A stretch of 64,000 nt of DNA. It comes from Methanolobus chelungpuianus. Its GTDB lineage: Archaea > Halobacteriota > Methanosarcinia > Methanosarcinales > Methanosarcinaceae. Positions 17,016-25,603 of the stretch are shown in pieces (the first letter of the stretch is position 1; each line of letters begins with the position of its first letter). Under the pieces are notes generated by a model. The model did not search any database. It had not been told where the DNA came from and saw nothing but the letters and a program-made list of their open reading frames with translations. Made by a program: the position numbers and the translations under genes. Where the stretch lies: positions 124,001 to 188,000 of the forward strand of contig NZ_JTEO01000005.1 in assembly GCF_024500045.1 (NCBI RefSeq), read 5' to 3'.

Positions 17016-18601
17016 TGACTGTCAGCACGCCGGTACTCGGTATTGTTGTTCTTATATATATGATGGTGATCTTCTACCTGGGATGGCTTGGCTACAAAAA
17101 AACGCAGATGACAGAAGATTACATGGTTGCTGGCAGGAAGATGAACCCTTATGTGCTGGCGATCTCCTACGGAGCCACCTTCATCAGCACATCGGCCATA
17201 GTGGGGTTTGGCGGAGCTGCCGGCGCACTTGGCATGGGCCTTCTGTGGCTTGCTTTGATGAACATTCTGGTAGGCATCTTCCTGGCCTTTGTCATCTTCG
17301 GCAAAAGGACCCGGCGTATCGGATTGAAACTGGGCGCCGTTACGTTCCCCGAGCTGCTCGGCAGAAGGTACCAGTCACGCTTCATACAGGGATTCGCAGG
17401 AGCTCTGATTGGTCTTTTCATGCCCCTTTATGCAGGCATCGTGCTTATCGGTGGAGCAAGGTTCGTTGAGACCACCCTCAATATCAACTATGACGTTGCT
17501 GTTCTTATCCTTACGGTCATAGTCGCTGCGTATGTTATTACAGGCGGCCTTATTGCCGTGATGTACACTGACGCCCTGCAGGGTGCCCTGATGTTCCTGG
17601 GAATGGCGTTACTTCTAGCTTTCACCTATGCTAAACTGGGAGGCGTTGTGGAAGCCCACCAGGCGCTCACCAATATGGCACATCTCGTACCTGAGAGCCT
17701 GCAGGCAGGAGGACATCTTGGCTGGACGGCCATGCCTGTGTTCAGCTCGCCAATCTGGTGGAACCTTGTGTCAACACTTGTTCTTGGTGTAGGCATCGGT
17801 GTGCTGGCCCAGCCGCAGCTTGCCGTCAGGTTCATGACAGTAAGTAACGACAGGGCACTGAATCGTGCAGTGCTGGTGGGAGGGCCGTTCATCCTGATGA
17901 TGACAGGCGTTGCTTTCACTGTTGGGGCGCTCTCAAATGTATACTTCTTCGAGAAACTCGGCGTAATATCAGTAGCGGCTGCTGGAGGAAATACAGACCT
18001 CATCATACCCCATTACATCAATAGCGCCATGCCGGACCTCTTCGTAGTCCTGTTCATGCTTACCCTGCTGGCTGCCGCCATGTCCACGATGAGCTCACAG
18101 TTCCATACCATGGGCACTGCCATAGGCCATGATTTCTATCGTGAGTTCCTGAAGAAGGGAGAGCTTGGCCAGACCATCAATATCACCAGAATAGCAATAG
18201 CTGTTACTATCCTCGTCAGCGTGGTGCTTGCCTACATCCTGCCCATTAGTATCATAGCAACCGCAACCGCCATATTCTTCGGCCTGTGTGCTGCATCCTT
18301 CCTGCCGATGTATGTGGGAGCATTGTTCTGGAAGCGCATGACAAAGGAAGGCGCCATTGCAAGCATGCTTGTGGGAGCTTTCAGCAGCCTGTTCTGGCTG
18401 CTGTTCGTACATGCCAAAGAAGCGGTACCCTTCGGGCTCAGCCAGGCCATTTTCGGCAAGGCCACACTGCTAAGCGGCACATGGACAGTGGTGGACCCTA
18501 TAATAGTCGCCACACCTCTTGCATTCCTGACAGCTATTGTCGTGAGCCTGCTTACAAAACCAATCCCGCAAAAACATCTGGAGAACTGCTTTGGGGAGTA
18601 G
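17015..18601 (+). CDS. Sodium:solute symporter (SSS4)
   Basis: This is a 528 aa SSS symporter. The start at 17015 gives MTVSTPVLGIVVL, aligned with SSS2/3 and coupled to the small partner. About 13 spans and the same Na+-site helix (LLAAAMSTMSSQFH). The block 17805-18059 matches SSS3 15841-16095 almost base for base. The two probably carry the same substrate, with different promoters allowing separate control (inference). Confidence 0.92.
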   Translation: MTVSTPVLGIVVLIYMMVIFYLGWLGYKKTQMTEDYMVAGRKMNPYVLAISYGATFISTSAIVGFGGAAGALGMGLLWLALMNILVGIFLAFVIFGKRTRRIGLKLGAVTFPELLGRRYQSRFIQGFAGALIGLFMPLYAGIVLIGGARFVETTLNINYDVAVLILTVIVAAYVITGGLIAVMYTDALQGALMFLGMALLLAFTYAKLGGVVEAHQALTNMAHLVPESLQAGGHLGWTAMPVFSSPIWWNLVSTLVLGVGIGVLAQPQLAVRFMTVSNDRALNRAVLVGGPFILMMTGVAFTVGALSNVYFFEKLGVISVAAAGGNTDLIIPHYINSAMPDLFVVLFMLTLLAAAMSTMSSQFHTMGTAIGHDFYREFLKKGELGQTINITRIAIAVTILVSVVLAYILPISIIATATAIFFGLCAASFLPMYVGALFWKRMTKEGAIASMLVGAFSSLFWLLFVHAKEAVPFGLSQAIFGKATLLSGTWTVVDPIIVATPLAFLTAIVVSLLTKPIPQKHLENCFGE

Positions 18602-18648
18602 CGAAGGATAGAGTAGGCCCGGGAATTATTACCATATCCGGTCAAATG

Positions 18649-18681
18649 TGTGGACCAGCCGCTGTCCACATCTCTTTTTTT
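18649..18681 (+). terminator. Stem-loop and T-run after SSS4
   Basis: TGTGGAC (18649-18655) and GTCCACA (18664-18670) form a perfect 7-bp stem with an 8-nt loop, followed by TCTC and seven T. It is a good terminator. The remaining 18682-18879 shows no gene. Confidence 0.75.
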
Positions 18682-18879
18682 AGGTATGTTAAATATAATA
18701 AAAACTCAGCTCCCAGCAATGTCAGCACGCAATAGCTGTAAATGAGACTAGAGAAAGGCAAAAGTCTTATGACGAGAACTAGAGGGGATATGTATTTTAT
18801 AAATGTAATCGACTTTTGCCTTAACTATCTTCGACATACAGAAATATAAACCTAACCATCAGAAAGACAAAAAATGCAG

Positions 18880-19593
18880 TCAAGACGGGCATTCATTAGC
18901 CCTGAGGTCAATATAGCCTCCTGCACCCAGGATAATCACATCTGCGCCAGATGTCTTTTTTACATGTGACTCAAAAATATGGGGATCCTGTGATATGCGA
19001 TCATATGTGTTATAATGCATGGGAATTGCAATCTTGGGGCGCAACATGTCCACAGCAAGTGCAGCATCACGGGCATCCATGGTGTACCGGCCCCCAATAG
19101 GAACTATTGCAACATCGGGCTTATAGAGCTCGCCTATAAGCTGCATATCCCTGAACAGTCCTGTGTCACCGGCATGATAGATGCAGATATCCCCCACGCG
19201 GATAATGAAACCTGCAGCCCTTCCACCGTCAAATGTATGTCCTGATTCGTCGATAGATGACGAGTGGCAGGCGTCGGTCATTGTGATATTGACATCCCCC
19301 TGGCTTATCGTGCCGCCAATGTTCATTCCTTCTGTCCGGACGCCCCTGGATTTGAGATATTGTGAGAGCTCATGTATGCAGATCACAGTGCAACCGGTCC
19401 GTTGTGCGATCTTGACAGTATCGCCAAGGTGATCGAAATGCCCGTGGGTAACGGCGATGAAGTCAGGCTCCACCTCCGTGGATCTGACTGCTGCAGCAGG
19501 ATTGCTGTCAAGAAAAGGGTCAATCAGCAGCGTATACTTTGAACGCACTTCGAAACATGAGTGACCAAGCCATGTCAGCCGGACATTTTTCAT
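18880..19593 (-). CDS. UPF0173-type metal-dependent hydrolase
   Basis: This 237 aa protein has the metallo-beta-lactamase fold. It starts RLTWLGHSCFEV, then LLIDPFLDSNP and the metal motif THGHFDHLGD (HxHxDH), with further ligands in TDACHSSSID, YHAGDTGLF and IPMHYNTY. This is the UlaG-like UPF0173 family of uncertain substrate. Length and motifs are complete. It is divergent from the DUF2117 gene. Confidence 0.92.
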   Translation of the reverse strand: MKNVRLTWLGHSCFEVRSKYTLLIDPFLDSNPAAAVRSTEVEPDFIAVTHGHFDHLGDTVKIAQRTGCTVICIHELSQYLKSRGVRTEGMNIGGTISQGDVNITMTDACHSSSIDESGHTFDGGRAAGFIIRVGDICIYHAGDTGLFRDMQLIGELYKPDVAIVPIGGRYTMDARDAALAVDMLRPKIAIPMHYNTYDRISQDPHIFESHVKKTSGADVIILGAGGYIDLRANECPS

Positions 19594-19682
19594 GAGCAGA
19601 TTGTGGCTTTCATCAGACTAATAGATTACCATATAAGACATATCGGAACCATTATATCTACAACCGGATACACAGCCGGATT

Positions 19683-20861
19683 ATGGTAAGCAATATGGAT
19701 ATAGGCATCGTTGTGCATGGCCCGGATATCGTGGATTCGGGCATGGCGCTGAGAATCATAAAGCTGCTCGAAGGATTCGGCACTTTCAGCGCGGTCATGG
19801 CAGGCACCATAGGCAAGACTGCCGTGCTTGATGCCCATCTTGAGGAACTGATAGACATAAGGATGTCACTCAGGCCCAGCGCATGTATAGAGGAATTCTT
19901 CCTGACAAAGGATGCAGTCGTTCTGCTGAACCATGGCAAGACCATAGATAACGGGCGCATTTTCGCCAATATGGTTGTCTCGAACCTAAGGGATCGTGAC
20001 CTTAAGCCACTTGTCCACGTAGAGAGGCCCTCATCCGGAGACGGGGAGGTCATCCCGTGGAACGTATTATCGGTCAGTTTTGCAGCAGAGCTCTCCCGGA
20101 TACTGGGAATAGGCCTGTCAAGGGTACCGGAAATTGTCACACCTGTCAGCATAGAGGATCAGGGGCACCGCATAATCAGAAGGGTGTTCGGTGTGCATCC
20201 AGGAGAGAATATACTCATCAACGGGATCGTTGTTGCCTATGCCCTTTCAGCTGATGTGAGCATAGTCACGGAGGACGGGTTCGTCACGGAGATAAATGGG
20301 GCCACGATCAAAGAGCACGGCCTGGAAAAGCTCCATAACTATGAAGAGCGGACTCCCGTTGACATCACCAAATGCTGGATAAAGAGCGGACCCCTCAGGG
20401 GAAACAATTTTTCTGCACGCCTTTACAGTAAAAAGGGCTCTTCGGAAAGATTGACCGGGAAAGGCGCCGGTAACGGAGGCATGGCTCCTTCGGCCAGCGT
20501 AAGGGCTGCCATCATCGACCATGAGGCCGAACGGTCCTTTGAGCTGGCAGCAGGTGCACAGGTAGCTGTTACCATAGGCGATGATACCACAGAGATCGCC
20601 GGGGATATATTGTACCGGCTGGGAATACCTATCATAGGAATAACTGATGGGGACGCTGACGGTTTTACGCACAGGAAACATATGTTCCCGGGTTCTCTGG
20701 TCTTCAGGCTCCAGCCGGGACACGATGACATCGTAGGCAGGAAGATAAGAACGGATATATTTGGTGGTAACAACAGCGAGTACTTTTCATCCATAACAGA
20801 GCTACATAATAAAATTGCTTTACTAGCCAAGGACTGTGTGAAGTTTACTAGAAATTATTAA
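19683..20861 (+). CDS. DUF2117 domain protein
   Basis: This 392 aa soluble protein has the methanogen-typical N-terminus DIGIVVHGPDIVDSG followed by VMAGTIGKTAVLDAH, the DUF2117 pattern. Other conserved stretches are LLNHGKTIDNGR and the C-terminal GIPIIGITDGDADG. The molecular function is not known. A TATA-like sequence near 19648 places the RNA start close to ATG 19683, so the message may be leaderless. An in-frame ATG at 19695 is the alternative. Confidence 0.82.
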   Translation: MVSNMDIGIVVHGPDIVDSGMALRIIKLLEGFGTFSAVMAGTIGKTAVLDAHLEELIDIRMSLRPSACIEEFFLTKDAVVLLNHGKTIDNGRIFANMVVSNLRDRDLKPLVHVERPSSGDGEVIPWNVLSVSFAAELSRILGIGLSRVPEIVTPVSIEDQGHRIIRRVFGVHPGENILINGIVVAYALSADVSIVTEDGFVTEINGATIKEHGLEKLHNYEERTPVDITKCWIKSGPLRGNNFSARLYSKKGSSERLTGKGAGNGGMAPSASVRAAIIDHEAERSFELAAGAQVAVTIGDDTTEIAGDILYRLGIPIIGITDGDADGFTHRKHMFPGSLVFRLQPGHDDIVGRKIRTDIFGGNNSEYFSSITELHNKIALLAKDCVKFTRNY

Positions 20862-20961
20862 TTTTTCCCCACTTTAATTATGACCATATATAACTTTAAA
20901 TATAATAATTGCATACTAGGTATTAGAGCTCTTAGTGAGCACAATTAAATCAGGGGTTATT

Positions 20962-21342
20962 ATGAAAGAATATGAAGTCAAAATACTGGATGACACAGAC
21001 TACAGGTTCATTGAAGCTTTAAAGAGTCTGGGAATGTCTAGGAACGTTGCCACAACGCTTACCTATCTCTCAAATGTGCAGGAAGCCTCCTCACAGGAAA
21101 TAGAGATGAGCACCGGACTTCGGCAGCCGGAAGTAAGCGTCGCCATGAGGCAGATGCGCGAAAGAAGCTGGATCGACATCCACAACAAGAAGGCTGTTGG
21201 AAAAGGCAGGCCTACAAAGATCTACAGACTTTCCGCACCTGTGGAAGATATTATCAAGCACTATGAGCGCAAGATAATAGAAGATACAAAAACAACGATG
21301 GATGCCATTACTAAACTCAAGAACATCACACGTAAGGCGTGA
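20962..21342 (+). CDS. Small winged-helix transcription regulator
   Basis: This is a 126 aa protein from ATG 20962, which is preferred because AGGGG lies upstream; an in-frame GTG at 20935 also exists. The winged helix covers about residues 15-90: MSRNVATTLTYLSN, then QEIEMSTGLRQPEVSVAMRQ (recognition helix) and the wing KGRPTKIYRL, followed by a C-terminal helix likely used for dimerisation. It is an ArsR/TrmB-like regulator conserved in methanogens. A TATA box TTTAAATA lies near 20896. Targets are unknown. Confidence 0.82.
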   Translation: MKEYEVKILDDTDYRFIEALKSLGMSRNVATTLTYLSNVQEASSQEIEMSTGLRQPEVSVAMRQMRERSWIDIHNKKAVGKGRPTKIYRLSAPVEDIIKHYERKIIEDTKTTMDAITKLKNITRKA

Positions 21343-21537
21343 TGTATCCCACTTTTTACGGTAATAAGGTATATCTGTCGAACAGGTGGAGTCCCCTTTC
21401 CTGACGGCCCCTGGCTGCAGGAGGGGATGAAAACCATACATGCAAAATAAGAGTTCTCAATTTTTCCTATATTGCTTTTTAAGATAGCTGTGCTCCTATC
21501 AGCTTTAAAGGGACTTCACTGCTCATCACCAGAAACA

Positions 21538-21750
21538 TTATCCCTGTGATGCGATGCATATTATGGTCAGGTTGCCGGACATGGCCGTCCCATCAACAGG
21601 AACGGCCTGCCCATTGTTTAAAATGAGAACGGTCTCCTGATTGAGACCGAGTGTTTCAAGGATCTTTTCATAAGTGGTTCCTTGCGGAACTTCTAATTCC
21701 CTGTTCGAAATATAACCATTCAATACCTCAATGTGCATTTGTATGTTCAA
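21538..21750 (-). CDS. ThiS/MoaD-like ubiquitin-fold protein
   Basis: This 70 aa beta-grasp protein has EVPQGTTYEKILETLGLN, TVLILNNGQAVPVD and GNLTIICIASQG. The pattern is that of ThiS, MoaD and archaeal SAMPs, small sulfur carriers or protein modifiers. It ends in a single Gly (ASQG) instead of the Gly-Gly needed for classical activation. The start is TTG at 21750, overlapping the stop of the upstream 41 aa ORF as TTGA, which supports coupled translation. A carrier role is therefore likely but unproven. Confidence 0.75.
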   Translation of the reverse strand: MNIQMHIEVLNGYISNRELEVPQGTTYEKILETLGLNQETVLILNNGQAVPVDGTAMSGNLTIICIASQG

Positions 21751-21872
21751 TCTGTGATTTCACCACCTTCTTTTACGAGGTCGTTGAGGTTTTCCTGAAG
21801 CAGTTTTTCATCGAATTCTTCGTATTTCTTTTCACCCTTACGTTCATAACCTCTTTTCTGGAACTTTGACAT
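21747..21872 (-). CDS. Conserved-looking 41-aa charged protein
   Basis: ATG at 21872, with GAGGTG 8 nt upstream, encodes 41 residues. It opens with the basic MSKFQKRGYERKGEKKYEEF and continues as an acidic amphipathic helix (DEKLLQENLNDLVKEGGEIT). Its TGA overlaps the TTG start of the ThiS/MoaD-like gene. No family name is known to me. It could be a partner or target of that protein; the many lysines would suit a modification substrate (inference). Confidence 0.65.
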   Translation of the reverse strand: MSKFQKRGYERKGEKKYEEFDEKLLQENLNDLVKEGGEITD

Positions 21873-22100
21873 ACTAAAGCACCTCAATTTACATCTGTTG
21901 CGATAGGCTTTAATCTTTTCGGGTTCACAGCACCAAGCTCTTGAAATCTGAAAATAAAGAAGGAAAAGTTTACGATGGACATCAAGTAGAGTAATAGAAC
22001 ATCTAAAAATAAAATTACACCATCATATTAATACACAATTATACCTTTCATAATAGTGTAAAAGCTACTTCAACTGCGGCCTAAAAAAACGAGCGAAATC

Positions 22101-22769
22101 ATGTCTGTTCAGGTATCAACTGATTTTCTGAGAATGCTTGAAGGAAAGAGCTCAATTTTCTTTCACCAAGAGCCTGCACTGTGCCCTAAACCACTGACAG
22201 ACATCATTAACGGCATTGGGACAGCTTTTGCTTTGCCCGTGATCTGCATGTACTGGAGTGAACAGACAGAACAGCTCACATATGGCCTGCAGACAGCTCC
22301 CGCAATGTTCCCCGTCTCAAGGGATTTCACAGCCACCCTGATCAGGCTGGGAAAACTGCTTGCCGAACAGCAGTATATTATCGTGGTCCACGGCCTTGAC
22401 GAGATGGCATTTACTGTTGACGGAAGACCTTTATGTAAGTTCATCGGCATCCTTGCTGACAAGTGCAGCGGGAGGCATTCAACTATGCTGGCAGTCTCCC
22501 GTAATCCGCACCTGGATGAAGAGTACGGCATCGACACACGCCACCTGTTTGATAACAGGTTCAGGATAGAAGGGAGCACGATCCGGCAGGTGGGACCGGA
22601 CGGCCATACATTATCCGTTTATGATCTCTTTGGTGAGAGGCAGGCGGCAGCAAAGCCGGTGGGTACAGACATGGAGAAAATAAGAGAGATATTCAGACTG
22701 ACGCCTGAAGAACAGAAAGAACTGGACAGGATTGCAAACAATAAACTGAGGGATCTCAACATACGATGA
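22101..22769 (+). CDS. DUF835-like protein of the motility island
   Basis: This 222 aa soluble protein has no Walker A motif. It has a Walker B-like strand and loop, YIIVVHGLDEMAF, followed by LCKFIGILADKC, TMLAVSRNP and HLFDNRFRIEG. This arrangement resembles DUF835, a RecA-like domain without ATP-binding loop found in archaeal sensory proteins. The C-terminus is charged and helical (LTPEEQKELDRIANNKLRDL). It converges on the MinD/ParA gene. Membership in the island is inferred from position and from kinship with RecA/KaiC-type domains. Moderate certainty on the fold. Confidence 0.5.
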   Translation: MSVQVSTDFLRMLEGKSSIFFHQEPALCPKPLTDIINGIGTAFALPVICMYWSEQTEQLTYGLQTAPAMFPVSRDFTATLIRLGKLLAEQQYIIVVHGLDEMAFTVDGRPLCKFIGILADKCSGRHSTMLAVSRNPHLDEEYGIDTRHLFDNRFRIEGSTIRQVGPDGHTLSVYDLFGERQAAAKPVGTDMEKIREIFRLTPEEQKELDRIANNKLRDLNIR

Positions 22770-22803
22770 CCTTTGACCGCGACCGTTGAATCACGCGGGA
22801 TAA

Positions 22804-23526
22804 TCATATCAGTTTTTCTGCAATTGACTTCAACTGCGCACAATAGGCACAGTCCGGTTCATCCTCCATTACGAGCTTACGTGACCAGGCACGCGCTACC
22901 GAATTATCATAAGTCATTGATCCCAGGAGCCTGATGCCAAGCTTTTTGCTGAAATCCTTTACCACTTCATCTATCTCCTTCTGCTTGTCGGCAGGAGTTC
23001 TGTTGAAAAGCAGGTAGGTCCTGGTCCCAAGCTTTTCCGCCATACTGGAAAGAATGTAGGTCCCCCTGATATCCTGCACATCAATGGTCGAGATAATGGT
23101 AGCCCTGTCGGCAATGTTCATAGCCAGCAGGCTTGACCTGTTAATTCCGGGGCTGCAATCGAAAAGGAAGTGATCGATGGAGAATTCACGTTGGAGGGTA
23201 TTTATAAGCTCAAGTATCTTCCCCCTTGCCTCCCCGGGCGTATCGAACATCGTGACAATATCTTCCTCACATGCCTTCGAAGGTACTATATAAAGATCCT
23301 TGTTGCCGTACCTGTAAACCACATCAGATGGCCTGCATGTCCCCTGCAGGAAATCAACAAGTGTCATGTCATACCTGATGTTGAAGAGTGAGTGCATACC
23401 TGGGCCGTTAACGTCTGTATCAACTATGCATACCTTTTCCCCGCGTGCCGACAACAGGGCACCCAGATTTCCAACAAAGGTGGTTTTTCCCGTGCCTCCC
23501 TTGTATGAATGAAAACTCAGCATCAT
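22804..23526 (-). CDS. MinD/ParA-family ATPase
   Basis: This 240 aa protein has the deviant Walker A KGGTGKTT (residues 9-16), the Asp switch in IVDTDVNGPGMHS, Walker B-like FLFDCSPGINR and a C-terminal CAYC pair. MinD/ParA ATPases form ATP dimers that place cell structures; haloarchaeal MinD4 is known to position archaella and chemoreceptor arrays. It lies 5 bp downstream of a coiled-coil wHTH gene in a two-gene operon. No membrane-targeting helix is obvious at the end. Role in placing the archaellum or array is inferred. Confidence 0.85.
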   Translation of the reverse strand: MMLSFHSYKGGTGKTTFVGNLGALLSARGEKVCIVDTDVNGPGMHSLFNIRYDMTLVDFLQGTCRPSDVVYRYGNKDLYIVPSKACEEDIVTMFDTPGEARGKILELINTLQREFSIDHFLFDCSPGINRSSLLAMNIADRATIISTIDVQDIRGTYILSSMAEKLGTRTYLLFNRTPADKQKEIDEVVKDFSKKLGIRLLGSMTYDNSVARAWSRKLVMEDEPDCAYCAQLKSIAEKLI

Positions 23527-23531
23527 TTATC

Positions 23532-23948
23532 TCACCCCAGCAGCTGGTCAAGCTTGTTCTCCACTTCCTCAACCACAGACCACTGGTCATCCCTTGCAGT
23601 CTCGTCCCTTCTCTTCATGGAGTAGTATATCTTTTTACCCTTCCTTTCCCTTTCCAGCCATCCGCCCCTGTAAAGCTCATTGAGGTACTTGTTCTCAATG
23701 GACCTGTGCCTGCCGGTAACAACGCTTACGTCATCTGCTGTGCAGGACTTGAGATTAGAGACAGCAAACAGTGATTTACGGATAGAGTCCGGGACTGTCA
23801 GAAAAACAGCCATCTTGTCATCTATCTGAGAGGGGGAATATGTTTCGATCCTGGACAGGCGCATCTCCAGAGAAGACAGGCGCCTATTTAAGTCCTCCAG
23901 AGCCTCTATAAGACTGGTTTCATTGTACAGGTCAGGCATGGTCATCAT
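23532..23948 (-). CDS. Coiled-coil plus winged-helix protein
   Basis: This is a 138 aa protein. Residues about 8-40 form a coiled coil (ALEDLNRRLSSLEMRLSRIE). A winged helix follows at about 55-115 (LKSCTADDVSVVTGRHRSIE, then LERERKGKKIYYSMKR), and then a second helix. It is upstream of and operonic with the MinD/ParA ATPase. It may be an autoregulator or the DNA/partner-binding adaptor for that ATPase, by analogy with ParA-ParB pairs (inference). Confidence 0.7.
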   Translation of the reverse strand: MMTMPDLYNETSLIEALEDLNRRLSSLEMRLSRIETYSPSQIDDKMAVFLTVPDSIRKSLFAVSNLKSCTADDVSVVTGRHRSIENKYLNELYRGGWLERERKGKKIYYSMKRRDETARDDQWSVVEEVENKLDQLLG

Positions 23949-24118
23949 CGTTTATTGTGCTTATACTACTATGTAGAAATTTAATAGTTGTGATAATATA
24001 TAAGTTTGATTAATTGAGCAACAGAAAGGCGCAGGCAATTCCTTTATCCTGTTAATTGCAGGTCCAATATTCGCGATAAATATATAAATAAGTGCAACGT
24101 AAAACACCTGGAGAAAAG
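23949..24118. promoter_or_regulatory. Divergent promoter region
   Basis: This AT-rich gap separates the wHTH-MinD operon (minus) from the KaiC-like gene (plus). TAAATATATAAATAAG at about 24075-24090 is a TATA box about 30 bp before ATG 24119. TATATTATCACAAC read on the minus strand (about 24000-23987) could serve the other side. Confidence 0.5.
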
Positions 24119-24808
24119 ATGCGAAGTTCAGCTTTCGTAAAAGGACTTGACGATATCCTCTGCGGAGGATTCATCCTGCCTTCAAACATCCTTATTGCAG
24201 GGTCCGCAGGCTCAGGTAAGACTAATCTCTGCCTTCAGTCACTTTTCAATGCATCTAAAGTAGGAGAGAGATGCGCCTACATATCACTCCTGTCAGGATC
24301 CAGGGAAAAGATAATCCTGACCACGCGCCAGCTGGGCTTTTTCGATCAGGAGGTACTTGCTTCCGGAATGCTGGCCATACACTCCATCAACACGGATATC
24401 ATTGCCAAAGGGGACTTCTCCGTTTTTGAATATATCACCGAGCAGGTGCTGAGCACTTCTCCCACAAGAGTGGTGATAGACACGGTCACAACCCTGGAAG
24501 CAATAGGCAGCACTTTCGAGGAAAGAGAGTTCAGGGGATGTGAGTTAAGGGCTTTCGTGCACAACCTGTTCCAGGAATTTGAAGACCGGGGCATATTGCT
24601 AATGGTCACAGGAGAAATACCACACGGGTCCATTACTGTTAGCCCATGGTCATATATGGTGGACACTATCCTGTCCCTTGAAAGGAACACAACTCTCCAC
24701 GGGCTTGAGAGACATCTGGAAGTCATTAAGATGCGCGGCAGTGACTTTATACCGGGCAGGCATCCTTTTGTGATAGGTCCGGAAGGGATCGAGATCCTGA
24801 AAAAGTGA
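24119..24808 (+). CDS. KaiC/ArlH-like RecA-family ATPase
   Basis: This protein is 229 aa from ATG 24119, chosen because GGAG lies 5-6 nt upstream and the TATA box at about 24080 excludes the GTG at 24092. Walker A is AGSAGSGKTN, Walker B RVVIDTVTTLE, and the KaiC-type opening is FVKGLDDILCGGF. The single RecA domain is the size of ArlH (FlaH), the ATP-binding protein at the base of the archaellum, but no arlI/arlJ follows. It may be a regulator that competes with or modifies ArlH (inference). Confidence 0.8.
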   Translation: MRSSAFVKGLDDILCGGFILPSNILIAGSAGSGKTNLCLQSLFNASKVGERCAYISLLSGSREKIILTTRQLGFFDQEVLASGMLAIHSINTDIIAKGDFSVFEYITEQVLSTSPTRVVIDTVTTLEAIGSTFEEREFRGCELRAFVHNLFQEFEDRGILLMVTGEIPHGSITVSPWSYMVDTILSLERNTTLHGLERHLEVIKMRGSDFIPGRHPFVIGPEGIEILKK

Positions 24809-24820
24809 CCCCTGGATAGT

Positions 24821-25603
24821 TCATGCACACAGAGTTTCCAGAAATTGCTCTATCTCTTCTGAAAGTTTCCTGTCCAGCAGGTGTCTTGAAGTGGTCAGGT
24901 ATCGCTCAAAAGTAACGATGTCATCCCTTGGGATGGACTTACCCATATTTGATCTGAACCTGAGGGACTCATAGGAATCTATCAGCTCGGGCATGACCAT
25001 ACGCGGATAGTTCCCGGCAAGCTGCCTCAGAAGAAGCCTGGCTTTCGGATATGGCAGTATCAGATGGTCCCTGTAGCGAAGTGACACTGTACAGTCAGTA
25101 TCGCATATAGTGTCAAACATGAGCCTCTGCCTGAAGAAACGGGCAGCTCCTGGGTTATCAGGTTTTGTTACCACATTTGAATATAAATGTCCGGCAGCAA
25201 TGGCAAAGAGCAGCCTGCCCACACCCATGTTCCTGAACGAAGGATGCACCTCAATGCTGCGCAACAGATGAACAGAGTGCCTGACAAGACTCTTTTTCCC
25301 CCTGTGAATTTTTTCAAGATTATCAGATACCTTCTCGAATCTTGCAAACCCAAGCATCCGGCCGCACGTATCAAAGGAAACGAAAAGCGGGTGACCTGAG
25401 GAGACAGAAGACCTCATCAGGAAGTCATAAGGCATACCAAAATTGTTATGGAAATAATTGAAACCCGGCGCTCCTGACTGGCCTACCTCTATCCTGAGGC
25501 CTTCAAGGGCTTCCTCGGACTCCAGCAGACCGTACGACACAGTACCGGCCCTGTGCAATACGCTGATCCCCTTTACACACATTTTCCCGTACCGTTCTTT
25601 CAC
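24821..25603 (-). CDS. GNAT-fold acetyltransferase-like protein 1
   Basis: This 260 aa protein has a GNAT core: the LGFARFEKVSD strand, IEVHPSFRNMGVGRLLFAIA with the acetyl-CoA loop R-N-M-G-V-G, then FRQRLMF. The start GTG overlaps the stop of the coiled-coil gene by GTGA, so it is last in the long minus-strand operon beginning at the CheF-like gene. A related protein sits at 31124. It probably acetylates a protein Lys or N-terminus; the partner is unknown. Confidence 0.7.
   Translation of the reverse strand: MKERYGKMCVKGISVLHRAGTVSYGLLESEEALEGLRIEVGQSGAPGFNYFHNNFGMPYDFLMRSSVSSGHPLFVSFDTCGRMLGFARFEKVSDNLEKIHRGKKSLVRHSVHLLRSIEVHPSFRNMGVGRLLFAIAAGHLYSNVVTKPDNPGAARFFRQRLMFDTICDTDCTVSLRYRDHLILPYPKARLLLRQLAGNYPRMVMPELIDSYESLRFRSNMGKSIPRDDIVTFERYLTTSRHLLDRKLSEEIEQFLETLCA

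Noticed and set aside
18286-18735. 149-codon plus ORF over the end of SSS4
   Set aside because: It is out of frame with SSS4, Cys- and Pro-rich without pattern, and runs across the terminator stem-loop.
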